From Novosphingobium sp. FKTRR1 (lineage in GTDB: Bacteria > Pseudomonadota > Alphaproteobacteria > Sphingomonadales > Sphingomonadaceae), in NCBI RefSeq assembly GCF_020404405.1, contig NZ_JAIZDA010000022.1, positions 1 to 64,000 of the forward strand: 64,000 nucleotides of DNA, given 5' to 3'. Under the pieces are notes generated by a model that ran no database searches, was not told the DNA's origin, and saw only the letters and a list, made by a program, of their open reading frames with translations. A program made the position numbers and the translations under genes. Shown in pieces: positions 51,420-59,341 of this stretch (positions are counted from its first letter, which is position 1; every line of letters starts with the position of its first letter).

Positions 51420-53906
51420 ATGGTCTTGCGCTTGGCTGCCCGGACAAGGGCGGCATGGTTGATTTTGCCGTTGCTCGGAGCAGCGAGCGCGAGCGCCAAT
51501 GCGCATGCAGCCGAGGCTGGGGCTGAGGCTGGAGACGCCGCGCCGCAGATCCTTGTCGTCGCCACGCCGTTGGGGCGCGATGCGGACCCGGTCGCCGATG
51601 CCGACACAATGCGTCGCACCAACGCCGTGTCGCTGGCCGACCAGTTGGCGCGCACCGCGCCGGGGGTCAGCATCAACGAAGTGCAGGGCAATCCGCTGCA
51701 ACAGGACATCGCCTATCGCGGGTTCACCGCCTCGCCCTTGCTGGGCACGCCGCAAGGGCTGTCGGTCTGGCTCGACGGGGTGCGCATCAACCAGCCGTTC
51801 GGCGATGTGGTTTCGTGGGACGTGATCCCGCTGGCGGCGGTGCGGCAGGTGTCGGTGGTGTCGGGCGCCGCGCCGCAGTTCGGCCGCAACGCGCTGGGCG
51901 GCGCGGTGGTGCTGACGACCAAGGACGGGCGCAGCGACCCCGGACTGCGCGCCGAGGCGTCGGGCGGATCGTTCGGCCGGATCACCGCCAGCGTTCAGGC
52001 AGGCGGCGTGACCACCGGTGGCTTCGACTGGTTTGCCGCGGTCGATCACTTCCGCGAGGACGGCTGGCGCGCGTTGTCGGCATCGCGCGCGACGCGGGCC
52101 TTTGCCAAATTGGGCTGGAGCGATGCACGCGGCGACGTGGCGCTGACCGGGCTCTATGGCCGGAGCACGCTCAACGGCAACGGATTACAGGACGTGCGAC
52201 TGCTCGCCGCCGACCAGGCGAGCATCTACACCGCGCCCGACACCACCCGCAACGACAGCGGCATGGTCACGCTCACCGCGCATCGCACGCTGTCGGAAGG
52301 CGTGACGCTCAGCGGCAATGGGTTCTGGCGGGGCAGTCTGGCGCGCACGCTGAACGGCGACATCAACGATGATTCGCTGGGGCAGGATCTCTATCAGCCC
52401 GACGACGAAGAACAGGCCGCGCTCACCGCAGCGGGCTATCACGGGTTTCCGCTGGCAGGTGAAACGCAAGGCAACACCGCGTTCCCCAAGTGGCGCTGCA
52501 TCGCGGCGATCCGGTTGAATTCCGAACCGAACGAGGTGTGCAACGGCTTGCTCAACGCCTCGCGCACCCGGCAGGATGAATGGGGCGGATCGCTCGAACT
52601 GGCGGTTGCGGGGCAAATCGGCGCGATCGAGCAGCGGCTGACGCTGGGCGCGGCGTTTGTTTCCAGCCGCGCCGACTTTGGCCAGACATCGCGGTTCGGC
52701 TATCTGCTGCCCGATCGCACCGTGGCGACGGTCGATGGGCCGGGCGCCTTTGCCGATGGCACGCAGGCTTCGGACGAAGCGTTCGACGCGCGGGTCGATC
52801 TTCACGCGCGGACCACCAGTCTCGGTCTTTATGCGCTGGAAAGCGCGGCGCTGACCAGGACGCTCAGGCTCGATCTGGCCGGGCGCTATGATCGCACGCA
52901 AGTTCACAACCGCGACCGCATCACGCCGGGCGGCGGCACCGGCTCGCTCGACAGCGATCCGGTCTATGCCCGGTTCAATCCGTCCGCGGCGCTTTCCTGG
53001 CAACCGGGCGAGGGGATCGACCTTGCGCTGGCGTGGTCGCAGGCCAGCCGTGCGCCATCGGCCATCGAACTGGGCTGTTCCGATCCGGCCAGCCCTTGTC
53101 GCCTGCCCAACGCGCTGGCGGGCGACCCGCCGCTGCGGCAGGTCATCGCGCATACCGTCGAACTGCGCGCCGGCCTGCATGGCAAGCGCTGGTCGCTGGG
53201 CGCCACGCTGTTCCGCACCGATGCTGCCGACGATATCCTGTTCGTTACCGACAACCCGTCCGGCTACGGCTATTTCCGCAACTTCGGCAAGACCCGCAGG
53301 CAAGGCTTGGAACTGCGCGGCAGTGTCGCGCGCGGCGCCTTCACGCTGGCGGCCAGCTATACCCTGCTCGACGCCACCTATCGTTCGGGCGAGGTCGTTG
53401 GCGGATCGGGCAACAGCAGCAACGATGCCACAGAACCGGGGCTCGACGGGTCGATCACGATCGCGCCCGGCGATGCGATACCGCTGGTGCCGCGCCATCT
53501 GGGCAAAGTGCAGCTCGGCTGGCAGGCGACGCCGGCATTGGCTCTCTCGCTTGATCTGACGGCGGCATCGGGCGTGTGGGCGCGCGGCAACGAGAACAAC
53601 CGCCACCAGCCGGACGGGGTCCATTACCTCGGCGCAGGGCGGACCGATGGTTACATGGTCGCCAATCTTGGCGGTGAATGGCAGGTGCAGCGCCGTGCAC
53701 GACTGTTCTTCACGGTGCGCAACCTGTTCGACGCGGCCTATGCCACCGCCGCGCAACTGGGCGCTACCGGCTTCGACCAGCAGGGGCGCTTCGTGGCGCA
53801 ACCCTTTGCCGCCAATGCCGCTGGCGAACATCCGCTGCGTTCGTCGACGTTCGTTGCTCCGGGTGCGCCACGTTCGTTTCAGGCGGGAGTTCGCCTGCAG
53901 TTCTGA
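51420..53906 (+). CDS. TonB-dependent outer-membrane receptor
   Basis: 828 aa. Signal peptide (AAWLILPLLGAASASANAHA), TonB-box/plug region (PQILVVATPLGRDADPVAD, then IAYRGFTASPLLGTPQGLSVWLDG and VVSGAAPQFGRNALGGAVVL) and a C-terminal barrel ending in LQF. Different subtype from the receptor at 25.8 kb. ATG 51420 is the start that yields the signal peptide; GGAGAGG lies upstream. It follows the metal-efflux operon by 227 bp on the same strand, so metal uptake is a guess only. Substrate unknown. Confidence 0.92.
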   Translation: MVLRLAARTRAAWLILPLLGAASASANAHAAEAGAEAGDAAPQILVVATPLGRDADPVADADTMRRTNAVSLADQLARTAPGVSINEVQGNPLQQDIAYRGFTASPLLGTPQGLSVWLDGVRINQPFGDVVSWDVIPLAAVRQVSVVSGAAPQFGRNALGGAVVLTTKDGRSDPGLRAEASGGSFGRITASVQAGGVTTGGFDWFAAVDHFREDGWRALSASRATRAFAKLGWSDARGDVALTGLYGRSTLNGNGLQDVRLLAADQASIYTAPDTTRNDSGMVTLTAHRTLSEGVTLSGNGFWRGSLARTLNGDINDDSLGQDLYQPDDEEQAALTAAGYHGFPLAGETQGNTAFPKWRCIAAIRLNSEPNEVCNGLLNASRTRQDEWGGSLELAVAGQIGAIEQRLTLGAAFVSSRADFGQTSRFGYLLPDRTVATVDGPGAFADGTQASDEAFDARVDLHARTTSLGLYALESAALTRTLRLDLAGRYDRTQVHNRDRITPGGGTGSLDSDPVYARFNPSAALSWQPGEGIDLALAWSQASRAPSAIELGCSDPASPCRLPNALAGDPPLRQVIAHTVELRAGLHGKRWSLGATLFRTDAADDILFVTDNPSGYGYFRNFGKTRRQGLELRGSVARGAFTLAASYTLLDATYRSGEVVGGSGNSSNDATEPGLDGSITIAPGDAIPLVPRHLGKVQLGWQATPALALSLDLTAASGVWARGNENNRHQPDGVHYLGAGRTDGYMVANLGGEWQVQRRARLFFTVRNLFDAAYATAAQLGATGFDQQGRFVAQPFAANAAGEHPLRSSTFVAPGAPRSFQAGVRLQF

Positions 53907-54031
53907 TCGCACCTTGCAGTAATGCCGTCCTTGCACGCCCCACTTCCCGAAATAGTCGATTTGGCCTATTGGTAGGGAACTTCGACTGTTCCCGGTGGTT
54001 TCAAGCCTTTCCGGGTGGAAGGGGCAATACC

Positions 54032-55303
54032 ATGTGGCTGCTTGATCGCTTTTTGCGGGGTGCGATTCGCACCGGTCATTTGCGGGTTACCGATACCGAC
54101 GGTCGGGTTTACGACTACGGTACTGGGCAGGGCGAGCCGGTGCACTTGCGGTTTGTCGACAAGCGCGCTGCGGGCCACATCGCGCGCCACCCGGCCCTTG
54201 GCGCGGGTGAGGCCTATATGCGCGGTTGGATGGTGGTGGAACCGCCGCACGATATCCGCGATCTGGTCCTGCTGGTCAGCGCGCAGGCCAATGCGGCCAA
54301 CAAGCACATGGAAGCCCCCGGTGTGCTGTCACGCACCGCCGACCGGGCCGCATGGTGGCTGGATCAGTTCAACCACCGCACCCGCGCCAGCCGCAACGTC
54401 CGCCACCACTATGACCTGACCCGCGAATTCTACGAGCTGTTCCTCGACGAGGACCGGCAATACACGATGGCCTACTTCGCCGACGACAAAGTGCGGCTGG
54501 AGCGCGCGCAACTGGAAAAGAAGGCGCTGATCGCCGCCAAGCTCAACCTGCCGCGCGATGCCGACGGGTTCCGCGTGCTCGATATCGGCTGCGGGTGGGG
54601 CGGCCTCGCGCTCTATCTCAACCGGCACTACGGGTGCGAGGTGCTGGGCGTTTCGCTCGCCCCTGATCAGGTCAAGTTCGCGCAGGAACGCGCCGAGGCG
54701 GCGGGCGTGGCCGACAAAGTGCGTTTCGAACTGATCGATTATCGCGACGTGCGCGGATCGTTCGACCGGATCACCAGCGTGGGCATGATCGAGCATGTCG
54801 GCGCGCGCCATTTCGGCGAATACTTCGGCCGCACCTTCGATCTGCTGGCCGATGACGGGGTGATGCTCACCCACACCATCGGGCGCACGCGCGGGCCGGG
54901 CAGCACCGATGCGTGGACGCGCAAATACATCTTCCCCGGAGGCTATATCCCGGCGATGAGCGAACTGGTCGGCGCCATCGAGCGCACCGGCTGGCAGGTC
55001 GGTGACGTCGAGGTGCTGCGCTTTCATTATGCGCTGACGCTGGCCGAATGGTATCGCCGCACCACCTTGCACGCCGAGCAGATCACCAAGCTGTATGATG
55101 CCGAACTGCTGCGCATGTGGCAGTTCTATCTGGCCGGGGCCGAGCAGGCGTTCCGCAACGGCAATCTGGTCAACTTCCATATCCAGAGCGTCAAGCGGCA
55201 GGCGGTCTTGCCAAGGACGCGTGACAGCATCGCGCGCGAGATGAATCGCCTGCTCGATCTGGAGGCCGCGCCGCAATGGCATCTGGCCCTGCACGAAGCG
55301 TGA
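54032..55303 (+). CDS. cfa: Cyclopropane-fatty-acyl-phospholipid synthase family protein
   Basis: 423 aa SAM-dependent methyltransferase that adds a methylene bridge to unsaturated acyl chains of membrane phospholipids. An N-terminal lipid-binding domain (about 1-120) is followed by the class I SAM fold: DIGCGWGGLALYLN, then IEHVGARHFGEYF and GGYIPAMSEL. ATG 54032 follows GGAAGGGG. CFA synthases often act in acid or stationary-phase tolerance. Last gene of the core region before the island. Confidence 0.9.
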   Translation: MWLLDRFLRGAIRTGHLRVTDTDGRVYDYGTGQGEPVHLRFVDKRAAGHIARHPALGAGEAYMRGWMVVEPPHDIRDLVLLVSAQANAANKHMEAPGVLSRTADRAAWWLDQFNHRTRASRNVRHHYDLTREFYELFLDEDRQYTMAYFADDKVRLERAQLEKKALIAAKLNLPRDADGFRVLDIGCGWGGLALYLNRHYGCEVLGVSLAPDQVKFAQERAEAAGVADKVRFELIDYRDVRGSFDRITSVGMIEHVGARHFGEYFGRTFDLLADDGVMLTHTIGRTRGPGSTDAWTRKYIFPGGYIPAMSELVGAIERTGWQVGDVEVLRFHYALTLAEWYRRTTLHAEQITKLYDAELLRMWQFYLAGAEQAFRNGNLVNFHIQSVKRQAVLPRTRDSIAREMNRLLDLEAAPQWHLALHEA

Positions 55304-55411
55304 AGGCCCGGATCGGGCGGAGCGCGATGACAAGGGTCGGAGGCCCTTTGCCTCAGGCAAAGCGCTGCACCATCCGTGCGATATCGTCAGAAGCTGGCTG
55401 AAGAAACCACC

Positions 55412-55431
55412 CTCCCGGCCGATGCCGGGAG
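55412..55431. terminator. Hairpin downstream of the cfa gene
   Basis: CTCCCGGC / GCCGGGAG, perfect 8-bp stem with a CGAT tetraloop, 109 nt after the cfa stop. No T tract directly after. Confidence 0.55.
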
Positions 55432-55585
55432 AGCAAGTGGTGCCCAGAAGAGGACCCGCATCGAATAATTTTTTCTGTGTTATAACAGCAACATAGACGA
55501 TGTGGTTTTTGCGAAGGCCCGCACAAAAGCCCGCATTTCGGTGTGGTTTAGAGGTTCGAGTCTTTTGCTAGGACTCGAATCTTCA

Positions 55586-55611
55586 AAAAATGGCGGATTT
55601 CCGCCATTTTT
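55586..55611. terminator. Intrinsic terminator-like hairpin with A/T flanks
   Basis: AAAAATGGCGGA / TCCGCCATTTTT, a near-perfect 12-bp stem with a two-base TT centre. A tract on one side and T tract on the other make it bidirectional in form. It may shield the IS110 element or end an upstream transcript. Confidence 0.7.
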
Positions 55612-55639
55612 GCACCGTGAACAAAAGCAGAAAATCTAG

Positions 55640-55835
55640 CCTTGTAGGGACCGAAAGGCCCGCAGAAAACCGTTCATGAAGCGTTCCAACTTGGCCCGCG
55701 TACTCTCAGGCGATCTCGTCCAACACGCGATTGGAATGGATAGTCTGGCGGCTGTGATCGGCAGGCCTGGCCCAATTACCTACGCCGGGGTGAGAGCCCC
55801 AGAAAACGATGCGGGGTCCAGGCCTGCCCCTCCGT
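55640..55835. ncRNA. Candidate structured RNA of the IS110-family element (bridge/seek RNA-like)
   Basis: Three hairpins in about 190 bp of non-coding DNA beside the transposase 3' end: GGG-A-CC-GAAA-GG-CCC at 55647-55661; a longer stem with CGTTCCAA / TTGGAATG at about 55682-55738; and GGCAGGCCTGG / CCAGGCCTGCC at 55760-55828 enclosing GGGGT-GAGA-GCCCC and a large internal loop. Stem-loops with internal loops next to an IS110 gene fit a guide RNA. The strand is uncertain: IS110-family guides are read in the transposase direction (minus), but the GNRA loops (GAAA, GAGA) would exist only in a plus-strand RNA. The boundaries are approximate. Confidence 0.4.
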
Positions 55836-55848
55836 CAGGAGGAACTTG

Positions 55849-56898
55849 TCATGTGCGAGCCGGGTCAAAGGAGGATCCAGACTTCCACATGTGAAGCATG
55901 ACGACCGCCAGCTTTCGAGCCACAGCAACCCTGGCTTTCGACAAGCCTACTTTCTTCCTCAGTGTCAGCCCCCATGCCTGCAGTGCGCTTTCCGTCTTTG
56001 TCGAGCACAGCAAGACGGTGGCAGCCGAAACCAGGTGAGTCCGCGTGAGCTTGCTACCGAACCTGCTGATCCGGCCGACCCGGGCGAGAACGCCCGACTG
56101 ATGGATTGTTGGGGTCAATCCGAAATAGGGGCCAACATCGCGGGTTCGCTGAAAGCGCGACGGATCGCCGATGGCGCTGTAAAAGGACAAGGCGGTGATT
56201 GGACCGACGCCAGGGACGGTCATGAGGTTTGAACAAACCGGATGAGCAAGAGCTGCCGCACGGAGCCGCTTGTCCATTCCTGCAATATGCGAACGAAGGT
56301 TTTCCGCAATCGAAATGAGCGGCCGGACGTCGGCATCGACATCGAGCCCGTCCGCCCGCAGAATTTCCAGCTGATCTTCGATGCCGCTCGCGAGCCTGCC
56401 AACCCCGCTGCTCGTCTTCAGCTTTCCTCCGTGCAAACGGACGATGGACTGAACCAGGGCGTCGATCTTCATGCGCTGCTGAATGAGGTTCTTGCGGACA
56501 TTGAGGAGGCTGCGCAAGTTCTGACAGTCGAGTGGCTTTACGAAGACCTCTGCCCCGATGGTGCGTCCGACGCGGCCGAGCTCCGCAAGCCCTCTCGCAT
56601 CGTTGGAGTCAGTCTTCTGCCGCCGGATAGCGAGGAACTTGGAGGCACGACGAACCTCAGCGACATAGACGGGAAAGCCCTGAGCCTGGAGTTCACGCAC
56701 CATGTGAGTGCCTACGCCCGCTTCGATGGTGATGCGCTGCACCGCTTCGACACCAAATGGGCGCAGGATATCCTTTATCTGGCCAGCATGCGTTTCTCGT
56801 TTTCCTTCGAACAGGATTTCACCGAATTCGTCGATGAGGCACACTGCTGTTTCCGCAACTCCGGTATCCAAACCAACCCAGTACCTCCGACCTGCCAA
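55849..56898 (-). CDS. IS110-family transposase (DEDD recombinase)
   Basis: About 349 aa from TTG 56898; longer forms from ATG 56919 or 56940 are possible. The N-terminal RuvC-like DEDD domain shows WVGLDTGVAETAV, ITIEAGVGTHM and KTDSNDARGLAEL; the C-terminal transposase_20 domain shows LMTVPGVGPITALSFYSAIG and the catalytic-Ser region DVGPYFGLTPTIHQSG. TTG is favoured because GGAGG lies 6 nt before it. No frameshift or stop, so it is probably active. It cuts and joins DNA as guided by the element's RNA. Confidence 0.88.
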   Translation of the reverse strand: MAGRRYWVGLDTGVAETAVCLIDEFGEILFEGKRETHAGQIKDILRPFGVEAVQRITIEAGVGTHMVRELQAQGFPVYVAEVRRASKFLAIRRQKTDSNDARGLAELGRVGRTIGAEVFVKPLDCQNLRSLLNVRKNLIQQRMKIDALVQSIVRLHGGKLKTSSGVGRLASGIEDQLEILRADGLDVDADVRPLISIAENLRSHIAGMDKRLRAAALAHPVCSNLMTVPGVGPITALSFYSAIGDPSRFQRTRDVGPYFGLTPTIHQSGVLARVGRISRFGSKLTRTHLVSAATVLLCSTKTESALQAWGLTLRKKVGLSKARVAVARKLAVVMLHMWKSGSSFDPART

Positions 56899-57070
56899 CA
56901 CTATCCTCCATGAAAACATAGCATTTTGGCGCGGCGTCATTTAATCTCGCGGCAGGAGCCCTGCAAACTTCCGACGTCCGCAAACCAATGTGAGGGTAGC
57001 AATCGGAAATGGATTCGCCGAATGGGATTGCTCCTTCGAATTACGAAACATGTTCTAGGAAATCGTAGGA

Positions 57071-57694
57071 ATGGCCAAGCTCGATCCTCGCCGCGCGCTC
57101 GACGAGCTAATCAAGGAACGGGGCGAATCTTATTCGTCAGTCTCGCGCCTGCTGAGCCGGAATGCGGCCTACATCCAACAGTTCATCAAGCGGGGTAGCC
57201 CGGCGCATCTCGACGACAGCGACATCGCGCAGCTGTCGGTTCATTTTGGCGTCCCCGCCGCTGTCTTTGGCGGAGACGAGGTTCCGGAAAGCGCGGGGCT
57301 ATCGACGATTGCGATCCCGGTTCTTGGCGCCACCGATGCTGACGATAGCCTTGGGCGTGTCCGTCTGGTCGACGAGGCATGGCTGCGCAGTCTCAGTCAC
57401 AAGCCGACGGGAGTTTCGATCGTCAGAATCGAAGGCGACGCGATGTATCCGACATTGCGGGATGGCGATGAGGTGCTGATTCAGCGCTATCTCGCCAACG
57501 AAAATCCTCGCGACGGACTCTACGTCATCCGAGCCGATACCGGATTGCTGGTACGAAGGATCGCGCTCGAACCGGCGCGAAACCGCATCGCCGTACTGAC
57601 TGACAATCCAAACTATCCCAACTGGGATGGACTAATCAGAAACGCGATACAGATCGTAGGGCGCGTCATCTGGATCGGCATGCAGCTAGCGTGA
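57071..57694 (+). CDS. S24/LexA-fold regulator with catalytic dyad replaced
   Basis: 207 aa. An N-terminal helix-turn-helix-like region (about 10-60, SVSRLLSRNAAYIQQFIKRG) joins a C-terminal S24 peptidase fold (about 78-207). In active members the self-cleavage Ser lies in GDSMxPT and the Lys in a VKR segment; here they read GDAMYPTLRDGD (Ala124) and LLVRRIAL (Arg162). It therefore should not self-cleave and may be a plain repressor or an inert relative. Start ATG 57071 has AGGA just before. The near-palindrome GAAACATGTTCT at 57045-57056 upstream could be its own operator. Confidence 0.8.
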   Translation: MAKLDPRRALDELIKERGESYSSVSRLLSRNAAYIQQFIKRGSPAHLDDSDIAQLSVHFGVPAAVFGGDEVPESAGLSTIAIPVLGATDADDSLGRVRLVDEAWLRSLSHKPTGVSIVRIEGDAMYPTLRDGDEVLIQRYLANENPRDGLYVIRADTGLLVRRIALEPARNRIAVLTDNPNYPNWDGLIRNAIQIVGRVIWIGMQLA

Positions 57695-57741
57695 ATCCGC
57701 CGGCTCGAGCGTTGCCCCGTCAGAGCGAGGCGCACGACCGC

Positions 57742-58854
57742 TCAATCCTCGGCGCCGGTTGACCACTTGAGGCGGATCTTCAGGCCATTCAAATGGGTCC
57801 AAGGCAAGATGCCGCTGTGTTGAAGCATGCCGACGACAATGCCTGGCGCGATACCCTGGCTGTCAGCAAAGTCGAGAACCGCCCGTTCGCTGCGCGGTTC
57901 GGTTGCGACGAACTGTCTCCACGCGGAAGTCGGAACGAGAGTGTTGCAGGCCCATGCATCGGCCTCCTTTTCCTCGTCGGTGCCATCGCGCGACTTGTCA
58001 TCGACGAAAACGTTCTTCTTGCTGTGGAGCAGAATGTGCGCGGCTTCGTGAAAGAAGCTGAACCACAAATGGTCGTCTGATTTATGGCGTGCACTGAGCT
58101 GGATCACGGGCTTACGAGGCGAAATCCACCATGCGGCGCCACTAAGCGCGGTCTTTGCAAGCGGCGGCACTAAAGCGACTGCGACACCGGCCTCGTTGCA
58201 GAGCGCGCGCACAAGGGGAACGGCTCGCTCGACGGGTTCACGCGTGAGGGCACGGATCTGCTTCAACGCCAGCTTGAACTGCGTTTCGCTATAATCTGCA
58301 CACTCCTGCTGCTCCGCATCGAGTTCGCCGAGACGCAGCCAGGTCGCGAGCGCAACTTCATTGCTTTTGAACGACGGTGAGTGCCGATAGGCAACCTTCG
58401 CCAAGCCGTACTGGCTATTCCAAGCGTCGAGCGATCCTACGCCGAAGAACGCAAGCAGCTTCGAGACCGCGTCGACGGGATTGACGGGCTTTGGGAAGCA
58501 GCGGCGCTTTACCAAGTCATTGATGGGGAATGTCTTCGACCAGGCGATAGCGTCCTTTGCCCGTGCTGCGTCAGCCTCACGGGCTCGATGGAGCTGGTAA
58601 CCGGACTCGATCGAGAGCCACAGATCGGCGTCAACTCCGAGAACCTTCTCGAACTGGATTGCAGTTTCCGGTTCAAGTGGTGCCTTGCCGGCAATAATCT
58701 CGCTGATGAGCTTGGCCGAGCGCCCGCATCGCCGAGCGAACTCAGCTTGTGACATGCCATGGACTTCCAGGCGTTCTTCGAGGATCCAGCCGGGTGGAAC
58801 GGCATAGTCCGGTCGGAACTGATTGGCTGCGGTCGCCATCGTTGCATTCTCCAT
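57742..58854 (-). CDS. HigA-like antitoxin fused to ImmA/IrrE metallopeptidase
   Basis: 370 aa from ATG 58854 (or 365 from ATG 58839, which has GGAG about 9 nt upstream). An XRE/HigA helix-turn-helix lies at about 25-60 (MSQAEFARRCGRSAKLISEIIAGK), and an ImmA/IrrE zinc-peptidase domain follows, with HEAAH at 269-273 and a third ligand Glu297 in EEKEADAWACN. ImmA-type peptidases cleave repressors after damage, so this antitoxin could proteolyse itself or a partner. ATG 58854 overlaps the toxin stop by 1 nt (TGATG), so toxin and antitoxin are translated together. Confidence 0.85.
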   Translation of the reverse strand: MENATMATAANQFRPDYAVPPGWILEERLEVHGMSQAEFARRCGRSAKLISEIIAGKAPLEPETAIQFEKVLGVDADLWLSIESGYQLHRAREADAARAKDAIAWSKTFPINDLVKRRCFPKPVNPVDAVSKLLAFFGVGSLDAWNSQYGLAKVAYRHSPSFKSNEVALATWLRLGELDAEQQECADYSETQFKLALKQIRALTREPVERAVPLVRALCNEAGVAVALVPPLAKTALSGAAWWISPRKPVIQLSARHKSDDHLWFSFFHEAAHILLHSKKNVFVDDKSRDGTDEEKEADAWACNTLVPTSAWRQFVATEPRSERAVLDFADSQGIAPGIVVGMLQHSGILPWTHLNGLKIRLKWSTGAED

Positions 58855-59189
58855 CAGTGATAATCGACCACTTCGATGATCGTTATCGCTGTCACCTTGG
58901 TTAGATCGATTCCCCCGTCTTCGTTGCGAGGGATTGGATCATGGTTCACTTCAAAAATCAGTCGCTTGGGATGAACCAAGTCGACTGCAAACTGCTCGTC
59001 CCGGTGCTCGGTCAGCTGATGCCTTCGTTCGGGAGGCGTAACCGGCACCAGACTCAGGTCGCGCGAAGCACGAAGCACCGTCATGCGCTTCATGATCGCC
59101 TTGGCCATGGGTGTCCCATAGGCTTTGAGCAATTCTGCCTGCGCATTGAAGGTCTTCTCGAGCTTGCGCTTTCGAAAATCGATATCCAA
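58854..59189 (-). CDS. HigB-like RelE-family toxin (killer protein)
   Basis: 111 aa. The C-terminal half shows the HigB core RRHQLTEHRDEQFAVDLVHPKRLIFEVNHDP, the RelE-type fold of ribosome-dependent mRNA interferases. Start is TTG 59189 without a clear ribosome site, which would keep expression low. It precedes the antitoxin gene, the order usual for HigBA. A perfect palindrome sits 17 nt upstream. Confidence 0.82.
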   Translation of the reverse strand: MDIDFRKRKLEKTFNAQAELLKAYGTPMAKAIMKRMTVLRASRDLSLVPVTPPERRHQLTEHRDEQFAVDLVHPKRLIFEVNHDPIPRNEDGGIDLTKVTAITIIEVVDYH

Positions 59190-59205
59190 GAGAATGGCTC
59201 ATTTT

Positions 59206-59224
59206 CGTTACCTAATAGGTAACG
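59206..59224. promoter_or_regulatory. Perfect 19-bp palindrome, operator of the HigBA-like module
   Basis: CGTTACCTA-A-TAGGTAACG: nine-base arms around a single A, ending 16 nt before the TTG of the toxin gene. Position and symmetry fit autorepression by the HigA-type antitoxin. It is the only perfect palindrome of this length I noticed in the island. Confidence 0.75.
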
Positions 59225-59341
59225 CCTTAACGGAGGCTTGCTGATTGCGCAAGGGAGGGTGCGGTCGAGCTATTGCTGACTTGGCGTCGACCCGAGACAG
59301 GCGACCTTGCCTCCATGATTACGTCTGTTCGCTTTTCCATC

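Larger units (their letters stand above)
55304..55848. other. Gene-free junction between core chromosome and accessory island
   Basis: 545 bp. The left part still has core-like composition up to the hairpin at 55412; from about 55460 the sequence turns AT-rich (AATAATTTTTTCTG, then palindrome TGTTATAACA at 55478-55487). A further hairpin with arms TTCGAGTC / GACTCGAA spans 55555-55579, a terminator-like hairpin follows at 55586-55611, and the rest is the structured flank of the IS110 element. No tRNA can be folded here. Confidence 0.6.
55640..56960 (-). mobile_element. IS110-family insertion sequence (ends approximate)
   Basis: One transposase gene plus a structured non-coding flank downstream of it. 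No terminal inverted repeat or target duplication is seen, which is normal for IS110. The long non-coding region lies on the 3' side of the transposase, as in the IS1111 group. Ends cannot be set without comparing with an empty site. Confidence 0.75.

Noticed and set aside
55540..55585. GGTTCGAGTC resembling a tRNA T-arm near the island boundary
   Set aside because: No acceptor, D or anticodon arm can be folded around it; it is better explained by the TTCGAGTC/GACTCGAA hairpin.
55676..55894. A 72-codon plus-strand frame beside the IS110 transposase
   Set aside because: It lies in the structured non-coding flank and runs into the transposase on the other strand; no homology or ribosome site.
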